14,414 nt of DNA from CAZEIW01 sp964512305 (GTDB taxonomy: Bacteria; Pseudomonadota; Gammaproteobacteria; Burkholderiales; Burkholderiaceae_F). Below the pieces are notes generated by a model, which ran no database searches, had not been told where the DNA came from, and was given only the letters and a program-made list of their open reading frames with translations. The position numbers and the translations under genes are program-made. Location: the NCBI GenBank assembly GCA_964512305.1, contig CAZEIW010000083.1, positions 1 to 14,414 of the forward strand, given 5' to 3'. Within the stretch, counting starts at the first letter, position 1, and every line of letters begins with the position of its first letter. Below, in pieces: positions 9,407-14,414 of the stretch.

Positions 9407-11233
9407 TCAAGTTCCCGGTCCTGACGCCGCGCCGGCCAGCTGCGACTGCGCCGACTCCGGCGTGACCTGGAGCGCGCGCAGCGCGCCCGACGCGATCGAC
9501 GCGAACACCGGCGCGGCGACCTCGCCGCCGTAGTAGCTGCTGCCGCGCGGCTCGTCGACCATCACGGCGACGACGACGCGCGGGTCCGAGGCCGGCGCGA
9601 ATCCGACGAACGAGGCGACGTACGCGTCGGTGTAGCGTCCATCGCGCAGCTTGCGCGCGGTACCGGTCTTGCCCGCGACGCCATAGCCGGCGATGCGCGC
9701 CGCCGGCGCGGTGCCCTCGTCGCTGGTGGCGAGCTCGAGCATGCGCCGCATCGCCATCGAGGTCTCCGGGCGCAGCACGCGCACGCCCGCCGGAGGCGCG
9801 GCCACCCGCAGCACGCTCAGCGGCACGATGTCGCCGTCGCGCGCGAACACCAGATACGCGTGCGCGAGCTGCAGCAGGGTCACCGACACGCCGTAGCCGT
9901 ATGCGATCGTCGCCTGCTCGATGGGGCGCCACGTGTTGGGCGGGCGCAGGCGGCCGGGCGCGGCGCCCGCGAGGCCGACGCGCGGCGCCTGTCCGAAGCC
10001 GGCCGCGGTCAGCGTGTCCCAGATCTCCTGGGCCGGCAGCCCGAGCGCGATCTTCGCAGTGCCGATGTTGCTCGACTTCGCGACGATCTGCTCGACGGTG
10101 AGCAGCCCGTGCGGATGGTCGTCGCTGATGGTCCGCCCGCCGATCGCCAGCTTGCCGGGCGCGGTCTGCACCGTCGTCGCCGGCGTCACCCGGCCGTCTT
10201 CGAGCGCGGTCGCGATCGAGAACGGCTTGAGCGTCGAGCCCGGCTCGAAGGCATCGGTGACCGCGCGATCGCGCAGGCGGTCGGGCTCGAACCCGGCGCG
10301 CCGCGCCGGATCGAAGCCGGGCCAGTTTGCCAGCGCCAGGACCTCGCCGGTGCGGACGTCGAGCACGACCGCGGCGGCGGCGCGCGCCGACGCCGCCTCG
10401 GCCGCTTTCTTCAGCGCGGCGTAGGCGATGTACTGGATGCGGTCGTCGATCGAAAGCGCGAGGTCGCGACCCTCGACCGGCTCACGCAGCCAGTCGTCCT
10501 CGACCGCGCGGCCGAGCCGGTCCTTGATCACGTGCCGCAACCCCGGCCGGCCGGCGAGCGTGGCGTCGAATTCAAGCTCGGCGCCCTCCTGGCCGCGGTC
10601 CTCGGTGTTCGTGAATCCGAGCAGGTGCGAGGTGATCGGCCCTTCCGGATAGTGGCGGCGGAATTCCCGGCTCGTGTGAACGCCCGCGATCTGCAGGGAC
10701 TCGATCTGCTGCGCGACCGCGACGTCGACCTGGTGTCGCAGGAACACGAAGCCGCGATCCTCGCCCGACAGGCGCCGCCTGAGCTCCTCGGGCGACATCT
10801 CGAGCAGGCGCGCAAGGCGCGCGGAGCGCGGCGGGTCGGCTTCGAAGTCCTCGGGGATGGCCCAGATCGCGCGCGCGGGGACCGAGGAGGCCAGCACCAC
10901 GCCGTTGCGGTCGGTGATCGTGCCGCGGGTGCCCGCGACCTCCAGGGTGCGCGCATAGCGCGCCTCTCCCTGGCGCTGCAGGAAGCGCGTCGACACGCCG
11001 CCCTGCAGATAGAAGGCGCGCGCCGACAGCGCGACGAACGAGCAGAACAGGCCGAACAGCAGCAGCTTGGAGCGCCAGGCGGGCAGCTTGACCGCGAGCA
11101 GCGCGTGCGCCGCCGGGGCACGCTCGCCGCCGCCGCCAGCGCGACCGCGCCGCGGGCGGGTGCCGCTGCCGTCGGCGCGAGCGCGGGCTCCCGCCGCGTG
11201 CGGCAGGCCGCGCAGCTCGGCCGGCTGCTTCAT
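9407..11233 (-). CDS. ftsI: Septal peptidoglycan transpeptidase FtsI (PBP3)
   Basis: This class B penicillin-binding protein cross-links septal peptidoglycan in partnership with FtsW. The 608-residue product has a cytoplasmic tail of about 50 residues rich in Ala, Gly and Arg, a single membrane anchor at about 56-75 (KLLLFGLFCSFVALSARAFY), a pedestal domain beginning near GTRGTITDRNG, and the transpeptidase domain. All three active-site motifs are present: SxxK as STLK with nucleophile Ser333, SxN as SSN (387-389), and KTG (522-524). The ATG overlaps the ftsL stop as ATGA. I see no Shine-Dalgarno sequence in the GC-only stretch upstream, so translation probably depends on coupling to ftsL. 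The tail is longer and more arginine/glycine-rich than in E. coli FtsI, but the start is fixed by the overlap. Confidence 0.97.
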   Translation of the reverse strand: MKQPAELRGLPHAAGARARADGSGTRPRRGRAGGGGERAPAAHALLAVKLPAWRSKLLLFGLFCSFVALSARAFYLQGGVSTRFLQRQGEARYARTLEVAGTRGTITDRNGVVLASSVPARAIWAIPEDFEADPPRSARLARLLEMSPEELRRRLSGEDRGFVFLRHQVDVAVAQQIESLQIAGVHTSREFRRHYPEGPITSHLLGFTNTEDRGQEGAELEFDATLAGRPGLRHVIKDRLGRAVEDDWLREPVEGRDLALSIDDRIQYIAYAALKKAAEAASARAAAAVVLDVRTGEVLALANWPGFDPARRAGFEPDRLRDRAVTDAFEPGSTLKPFSIATALEDGRVTPATTVQTAPGKLAIGGRTISDDHPHGLLTVEQIVAKSSNIGTAKIALGLPAQEIWDTLTAAGFGQAPRVGLAGAAPGRLRPPNTWRPIEQATIAYGYGVSVTLLQLAHAYLVFARDGDIVPLSVLRVAAPPAGVRVLRPETSMAMRRMLELATSDEGTAPAARIAGYGVAGKTGTARKLRDGRYTDAYVASFVGFAPASDPRVVVAVMVDEPRGSSYYGGEVAAPVFASIASGALRALQVTPESAQSQLAGAASGPGT

Positions 11234-11523
11234 CGGGCGGGCGCCGCCGGCGCCGGCGCGCCGGGCTGCGGGAGGAACACGGTGCGGTCGGGGCTGATCG
11301 GCCGCATGCCCATGCCGCGCGCCGCCGCCTCCATCGCCGCCGGTTGCGCGACGCTGCCCAGGTCGATGCGCAGCCGGCTTGCGTCGGCTTCGAGCTCCTT
11401 CGCCTGCTGCTGCGCGGCTTCGAGCTCGATGAACAGATCGCGCGCGCGGTGGCGCGCGGTGACGAGCGCCATCGCGCTTGCCACGAGCAGCAGGGTCATC
11501 AGCACGACGGTGGCGCGCGACAT
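11230..11523 (-). CDS. ftsL: Cell division protein FtsL
   Basis: FtsL is a small bitopic protein of the FtsQLB complex that activates FtsWI at the septum. The 97-residue product has a very short cytoplasmic N-terminus, one membrane segment at about 5-22 (TVVLMTLLLVASAMALVT), a charged heptad-like region at about 30-57 compatible with a coiled coil, and a proline/alanine-rich C-terminal tail. Sequence conservation in this family is low. The call rests on size, topology and its invariant place between rsmH and ftsI. The ATG follows the rsmH stop by 17 nt, with AAGGGA and GAG as possible ribosome binding sites. The TGA overlaps the ftsI ATG. Confidence 0.93.
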   Translation of the reverse strand: MSRATVVLMTLLLVASAMALVTARHRARDLFIELEAAQQQAKELEADASRLRIDLGSVAQPAAMEAAARGMGMRPISPDRTVFLPQPGAPAPAAPAR

Positions 11524-11540
11524 GGTTGCTCGTTATCCCT

Positions 11541-12515
11541 TCACGCCGCGGGCGCCGGCACGCCGGTCCGCTCGGCCACCCGCAGCAGCGCCGACCGCGC
11601 GCGCGGATTGGCCGCGATCTCGGCCGCGTCCGGCGCGACGCGCGCGATCGCGCGCAGGCGCGGCTGCGGCAGTTCCGACGCGCGCAGCGGGATGCGCGGC
11701 AGCGCGCGGTCCGGGTGCGCGTGCGATTCGATGAAGCGCTTGACGATCCGATCCTCCAGCGAGTGGAAGCTGATGACCGCCAGCCGGCCGCCCTCGGCCA
11801 GCAAATCGATCGACTGTGGCAGCGTCAGCGCCAATTCCTCAAGCTCTTGATTGATGAAAATCCGTACAGCTTGAAAGGTGCGCGTGGCTGGATGCTGAAA
11901 CGGGTCCTTGCGGTCTTTGACGGGGATCGCGCGCGCCACGACAGCGGCAAGGTCGGCGGTGCTCTCCAGCGGCCGCCCAGCCTCGCGGCGAGCCACAATC
12001 GCCTTTGCAATCGATGCAGCAAACCGCTCGTCACCATATTCGCGCAGCACCCGCGCCAGTTCGCCCGCATCGGCGCGCGCCAGCCACTGGGCGGCCGACT
12101 CGCCGTGCTCCGGGTCCATCCGCATGTCGAGCGGGCCGTCGGCCCGCAGCGAGAAGCCGCGCGCCGGCTCGTCGATCTGCGGCGAGGAGACGCCAAGATC
12201 GAGCAGCAGGCCGGCGATGCCGGCCACGCCGAGCGACGCCAGCACGGCGCCGATGCGCGAAAAGCGCGTGCGCTCGAAGTGCAGCCGCGCGTCGTCGATC
12301 TGCCCGGCCGCGGCCTGCGCCTGCGGATCGCGGTCGAGCGCGATCACCCGGCCGCGCGGACCGAGCCGCTGCAGGAGCAGGACGGAATGGCCCCCGCGGC
12401 CGAACGTCGCGTCGACGTAGGTGCCCTCCGGATCGGTGACGAGGCGGCCGATCGCGGCCTCGCCCAGCACCGGCGTGTGGGCGTGAGGGTCCCGGGTGAT
12501 CGGCGACGGCATCAT
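11541..12515 (-). CDS. rsmH: 16S rRNA (cytosine(1402)-N(4))-methyltransferase RsmH (MraW)
   Basis: RsmH methylates N4 of C1402 of 16S rRNA using S-adenosylmethionine. The 324-residue product has HTPVLGEA (13-20), the SAM loop VDATFGRGGHS (34-44), ALDRDP (59-64), LLLDLGVSSPQID (103-115), RGFSLRADGPLDMRMD (119-134) and GRLAVISFHSLEDRIVKRF (243-261), all typical. It starts at the first of two ATGs (12513-12515). A TGA lies in frame three codons upstream, so no longer form is possible. The gap from mraZ is 26 nt. Oddly, residues about 155-228 are written with many A/T-ending codons (GAA TAT GGT, TTT GCT GCA, CAA GCT GTA), and bases 11831-11890 are about 48% GC by hand count, unlike the flanks. 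Confidence 0.98.
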   Translation of the reverse strand: MMPSPITRDPHAHTPVLGEAAIGRLVTDPEGTYVDATFGRGGHSVLLLQRLGPRGRVIALDRDPQAQAAAGQIDDARLHFERTRFSRIGAVLASLGVAGIAGLLLDLGVSSPQIDEPARGFSLRADGPLDMRMDPEHGESAAQWLARADAGELARVLREYGDERFAASIAKAIVARREAGRPLESTADLAAVVARAIPVKDRKDPFQHPATRTFQAVRIFINQELEELALTLPQSIDLLAEGGRLAVISFHSLEDRIVKRFIESHAHPDRALPRIPLRASELPQPRLRAIARVAPDAAEIAANPRARSALLRVAERTGVPAPAA

Positions 12516-12541
12516 CGATGCTCACGGCGGGGTTCACGTCG

Positions 12542-12970
12542 TCAGAACGTGAAGCCTGCGGCCGCCGCGGGAAGACCGTCGGCCAGATCGCGGTCCTCGC
12601 GCTCTTTCAGGCGTCCGGGATCCCACAGTTCGAAGTGCTCGCCGATGCCCATCAGCGTGACGTCGCGCTCGAGGGCCGCGTCCTGGCGCAAGCCGTTGGG
12701 CACGAGCATGCGTCCCGCGCTGTCGAGCTCGACGTCGATCGCACTGCCAAGCAGCAGGCGCTGCAGTGTGCGTGCCGCATAGGGTAACTCCGCGATCTGC
12801 CCGCGCTTGGCCTCCCACACGGGCCGCGGATAGACGAGCACGCAGCCGTCCGGATGCCGAGTCAGCGTCAGCCGCCCATCGCACTGGGCCTGCAGGGCGT
12901 CACGGTGCCGCGCCGGGATCGACAGGCGACCTTTGGGATCCAGCGTTAACTTGGACGCGCCTTGAAACAC
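12542..12970 (-). CDS. mraZ: Transcriptional regulator MraZ
   Basis: MraZ is a DNA-binding protein with AbrB-like swapped-hairpin domains. In E. coli it represses its own dcw promoter. The 142-residue product contains the expected duplicated signature, LDPKGRLSIPARHR (9-22) and LDSAGRMLVP, each with a DxxGR core. The start codon is GTG (12968-12970, read on the minus strand), giving MFQGAS, which is the conserved family N-terminus. The nearest strong Shine-Dalgarno-like sequence (AAGGAG, 12991-12996) is 20 nt away, unusually far, and no ATG, GTG or TTG in frame lies between. It is the first gene of the cluster and is preceded by a promoter and MraZ-box-like repeats. Confidence 0.97.
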   Translation of the reverse strand: MFQGASKLTLDPKGRLSIPARHRDALQAQCDGRLTLTRHPDGCVLVYPRPVWEAKRGQIAELPYAARTLQRLLLGSAIDVELDSAGRMLVPNGLRQDAALERDVTLMGIGEHFELWDPGRLKEREDRDLADGLPAAAAGFTF

Positions 12971-12990
12971 GGTCGTTCGCTTGCGGATAG

Positions 12991-12996
12991 CTCCTT
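12991..12996 (-). promoter_or_regulatory. Shine-Dalgarno-like AAGGAG far upstream of mraZ
   Basis: On the minus strand AAGGAG is the best anti-16S match in the mraZ leader, but it ends 20 nt before the GTG start, well beyond the usual 5-10 nt. No ATG, GTG or TTG follows it at normal spacing in the mraZ frame. Either it is fortuitous, or the leader folds to bring it closer. Confidence 0.35.
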
Positions 12997-13044
12997 CTTC
13001 GCCGGCCCAAATGACGGGCCAAACTCATAAGCGAGCAGTCACTA

Positions 13045-13070
13045 ATCCACAATATCCCACTTTTCGACAC
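13045..13070 (-). promoter_or_regulatory. Candidate MraZ operator (10-bp-spaced repeats)
   Basis: Read on the minus strand there are three GTG-led units in exact 10-bp register: GTGTC starting at 13070, GTGGG starting at 13060 and GTGGA starting at 13050. The known E. coli MraZ site is a set of TGGGN repeats with 5-nt spacers, which is the same 10-bp period. Here the middle unit is a perfect TGGGN, the downstream unit is TGGAT and the upstream one is degenerate. The array lies just downstream of the predicted -10 box, at or just after the likely transcription start, where MraZ binding could block initiation or clearance. The match is by eye. Confidence 0.6.
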
Positions 13071-13080
13071 CAGGTGCGCA

Positions 13081-13109
13081 AATGTAGTAGATGGCGTAGG
13101 GATGGTCAA
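13081..13109 (-). promoter_or_regulatory. Predicted sigma70-type promoter of the dcw cluster
   Basis: On the minus strand there is a -35 box TTGACC (13109-13104, 5 of 6 to consensus), an exact 17-nt spacer, and a -10 box TACATT (13086-13081, 4 of 6). The predicted start is near 13074, giving a leader of about 100 nt before mraZ that contains the MraZ-box-like repeats. A second TTGACC (13175-13170) further upstream has no good -10 partner. Confidence 0.6.
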
Positions 13110-13230
13110 GCTGACTGTGCCTGTTTTCTCAATCGAGACAAGCACTTAGCTGGATTTCTTCACAGTACAGGTCAACATTGGAAAAAACCACTTAAATTAG
13201 GTACATAGCGGCGTCCGTAAAAGTGAAATC

Positions 13231-13494
13231 TCAAGAAATTGGCCCGCAATTTGGCGCCACCGCGCCGACCCCGGTGGCCTGCAAGGCAGGCGGAGAGACG
13301 ACCGCTTCTGGCAAGGCGCCGCCGGGAAGGACGATGCGCCGTGGGTGCCCGCGCGCGCCCTGCCCGCGCGTCTCGCCGCAAGCGCGAGCTGGCGTCAACG
13401 TCTCGTGGAGATCGATTAGTTCGCGAATCACCTTCCCGGATGAACCGCGAATCCGTACGGTCGTTTCGATCGTCTTTGGCCGTTTGCGTCTCAT
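13231..13494 (-). CDS. Doubtful small ORF, 87 residues, unrecognised
   Basis: I do not recognise this protein. It starts at an ATG (13492-13494) with no clear Shine-Dalgarno sequence and ends in TGA. The first half looks protein-like: a basic N-terminus MRRKRPKTIE, a strand-like TTVRIRG, then an amphipathic VIRELIDLHETL. The second half is low-complexity Gly/Pro/Ala/Arg. Codon use is mixed and does not match the strong G/C-ending preference of the dcw genes. A plus-strand frame at 13223-13513 (GTG start, 96 residues) covers nearly the same bases, and I cannot exclude it or exclude that neither is expressed. If real, the minus-strand ORF would lie upstream of mraZ in the same direction. Confidence 0.25.
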   Translation of the reverse strand: MRRKRPKTIETTVRIRGSSGKVIRELIDLHETLTPARACGETRGQGARGHPRRIVLPGGALPEAVVSPPALQATGVGAVAPNCGPIS

Positions 13495-13639
13495 CCACGA
13501 CGTCCGACGGTGAAACGACTTGCGGCTTTGAGTTAATGCATTTCGGCACCGTCGCGCCCATAGGCGATGGCGGCGCTCCGCAGCGGCTCGACGACTGTTT
13601 ACGATACGAGCCGTCGGCAGCGCCACGCCCATGTAAGTC

Positions 13640-14326
13640 GTGAGTGGCGCCGGGATGGTGAAAAGAAACGACCCGGGGCGGCGCGAAACGCTCCGGAGTC
13701 CAGTGCGGAAAGAAACCAGCGGGGCGGCATCTGACGTGAAGAGCGATATCCCGATTCTGACGGTCATCGTGGCCTGCGCGGCCTTGGGCGCATCGGTCTC
13801 GGACCCGGCTGTGCACGGCGCCTTGTTGGGCCTCGCGCTGGCCGGTGCGTTCGTTCATTGGTACCTGGCGCGCGCGCGCAAGCAGCAGAGCAACGGACGG
13901 CGGGCGCGGCTCGCCACGATGCGCAACATCTCGCAGGAGGCGGCGCTTCTGCGTTGCAGTGAAACCGCGGCGCGGCACCCGAATTTTGGAAGCGAGTTGC
14001 GGATTTTCGAGCGGGCTGTCCTCGAGACCATGGCCGACATCCATCGCCGGAGGGCGGCCCGCGCACCCCTGTCGCTCGTGCAGCATTATGTTCGCGAGGC
14101 GGTGCCCGCAGCGGTGCGCGCCGTCGAGGCGTACGACGACGCGCTGACGCTGGAGCGCGCGTGCCTCGACGTTCGGCGGATGAGCATGAGGCTGCTGGAG
14201 GGGCCGCTGCGCTCGCCCTCCACCGCGGCGCCTGCTCCGGAAACTGTCCCAGTTTGGAGGCGCATGGCCGGCCCCGCGGATGCGACCGCATCGCGCGAAA
14301 AGTCCACGGCAGCCCTGACTGCGTAG
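13640..14326 (+). CDS. Hypothetical small membrane protein, divergent from the dcw cluster
   Basis: I do not recognise the family. From the GTG at 13640 the product is 228 residues. An ATG at 13655 (MVKRNDPGRR, 223 residues) is an equally good start, and neither has a strong ribosome binding site. Numbering from the ATG, a basic N-terminus of about 30 residues is followed by two hydrophobic stretches, about 32-46 (IPILTVIVACAALG) and about 54-71 (HGALLGLALAGAFVHWYL), suggesting a membrane hairpin. Next come a basic ARARKQ stop-transfer signal, a predicted mainly helical domain to about 182, and a Pro/Ala-rich tail. Codons in the helical domain mostly end in G or C, as in the dcw genes. An intrinsic terminator starts 20 nt after the stop, which supports a real transcription unit. 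Function unknown. Confidence 0.65.
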   Translation: MSGAGMVKRNDPGRRETLRSPVRKETSGAASDVKSDIPILTVIVACAALGASVSDPAVHGALLGLALAGAFVHWYLARARKQQSNGRRARLATMRNISQEAALLRCSETAARHPNFGSELRIFERAVLETMADIHRRRAARAPLSLVQHYVREAVPAAVRAVEAYDDALTLERACLDVRRMSMRLLEGPLRSPSTAAPAPETVPVWRRMAGPADATASREKSTAALTA

Positions 14327-14346
14327 CCGGCAACGAAGCGTCTGGC

Positions 14347-14371
14347 AAAGCCGCCCGCGGGCGGCTTTTTT
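14347..14371 (+). terminator. Intrinsic terminator of the plus-strand gene
   Basis: A perfect 22-bp palindrome (14347-14368, AAAGCCGCCCG followed by its reverse complement) ends in a run of six T (14366-14371). It lies 20 nt after the stop codon of the plus-strand membrane-protein gene. In the opposite direction the hairpin has only three T of tract before mixed sequence, apart from the palindrome's own ends, so the plus strand is the favoured direction. The remaining bases to 14414 hold nothing I can identify. Confidence 0.9.
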
Positions 14372-14414
14372 CTTGCCGTTTTCCCTCGATCCCGAATGAA
14401 ATTGCGCGGGACTT

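Larger units (their letters stand above)
12971..13639. other. Intergenic region between mraZ and the divergent membrane-protein gene
   Basis: This 669-base stretch separates the minus-strand dcw cluster from a plus-strand gene. The part next to mraZ (to about 13250) is clearly richer in A/T than the window: bases 13141-13200 are about 37% GC by hand count. It holds the promoter, MraZ-box-like repeats, the distant Shine-Dalgarno-like AAGGAG, and a short inverted repeat GGCCC/GGGCC (13004-13008 and 13016-13020) that could fold in the mraZ leader. From about 13231 to 13494 either strand is open and one small minus-strand ORF is possible. From 13495 to 13639 I see no convincing gene, promoter or RNA. 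The promoter of the plus-strand gene could not be identified. Confidence 0.7.

Noticed and set aside
12900..13145. A leader peptide of 42-81 residues overlapping the mraZ 5' end, with possible starts at 13145 and 13028
   Set aside because: The first start is upstream of the predicted transcription start, the second has no Shine-Dalgarno sequence, and the frame overlaps mraZ with shadow composition.
13170..13175. A second TTGACC as the -35 box of a tandem upstream promoter for mraZ
   Set aside because: No acceptable -10 box lies 16-18 nt downstream; the best candidates match poorly or sit at the wrong spacing.
13528..13605. Possible plus-strand promoter for the membrane protein (TTGAGT, TACGAT)
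   Set aside because: The two boxes are not at workable spacing with each other or with other partners, so there is no better-than-chance support.
13172..14086. A 304-residue minus-strand frame antisense to the plus-strand membrane protein
   Set aside because: It has no motif and shadow-like composition. The plus strand has better codon use and a terminator at its end.

Overview
The window is a high-GC bacterial chromosome segment (roughly 70% GC by eye, with strongly G/C-ending codons). It is dominated by an intact division and cell wall (dcw) cluster, all on the minus strand. Read 5' to 3' on that strand, from right to left, the order is mraZ, rsmH, ftsL, ftsI, murE, murF, mraY, murD, ftsW, murG, murC. 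This gene order, the MurE DNPR signature for meso-diaminopimelate, and the style of MraZ (GTG start, MFQGAS N-terminus), MraY and the MurG C-terminus point to a Gram-negative betaproteobacterium, probably Burkholderiales-like. That assignment is inference from remembered protein style, not from a search.

Layout. At 1-27 there is a perfect GC-rich hairpin just downstream of murC. From 46 to 12970 lie eleven dcw genes, packed with overlaps or very short gaps: ATGA overlaps at ftsL/ftsI, murE/murF and ftsW/murG, an 8-nt overlap at murF/mraY, and a 7-nt overlap at murD/ftsW. The largest internal gap is the 61 nt between murG and murC, and it is bridged exactly by a 22-codon mini-ORF with an ATGA overlap at both ends. 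From 12971 to 13639 there is a more AT-rich, mostly non-coding stretch. It holds a good sigma70-type promoter for the cluster, a 10-bp-periodic repeat that looks like a MraZ operator, and one doubtful small ORF. From 13640 to 14326 a divergent plus-strand gene encodes an unrecognised small membrane protein, followed by a textbook intrinsic terminator at 14347-14371.

How the genes work together. MurC, MurD, MurE and MurF build the UDP-MurNAc-pentapeptide. MraY moves phospho-MurNAc-pentapeptide to the lipid carrier (lipid I), and MurG adds GlcNAc (lipid II). FtsW polymerises and FtsI cross-links septal glycan, and FtsL is part of the complex that activates them. RsmH methylates 16S rRNA, and MraZ is the likely autoregulator of the operon. 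Genes that usually follow (murB, ddl, ftsQ, ftsA, ftsZ) are not in the window.

I did not find a clearly new multi-gene system. The most interesting points are a MurG that lacks the HEQN motif and other conserved residues, the doubly coupled mini-ORF before murC, the MraZ operator/promoter architecture, a patch of aberrant codon use inside rsmH, and the unknown membrane protein diverging from the cluster.
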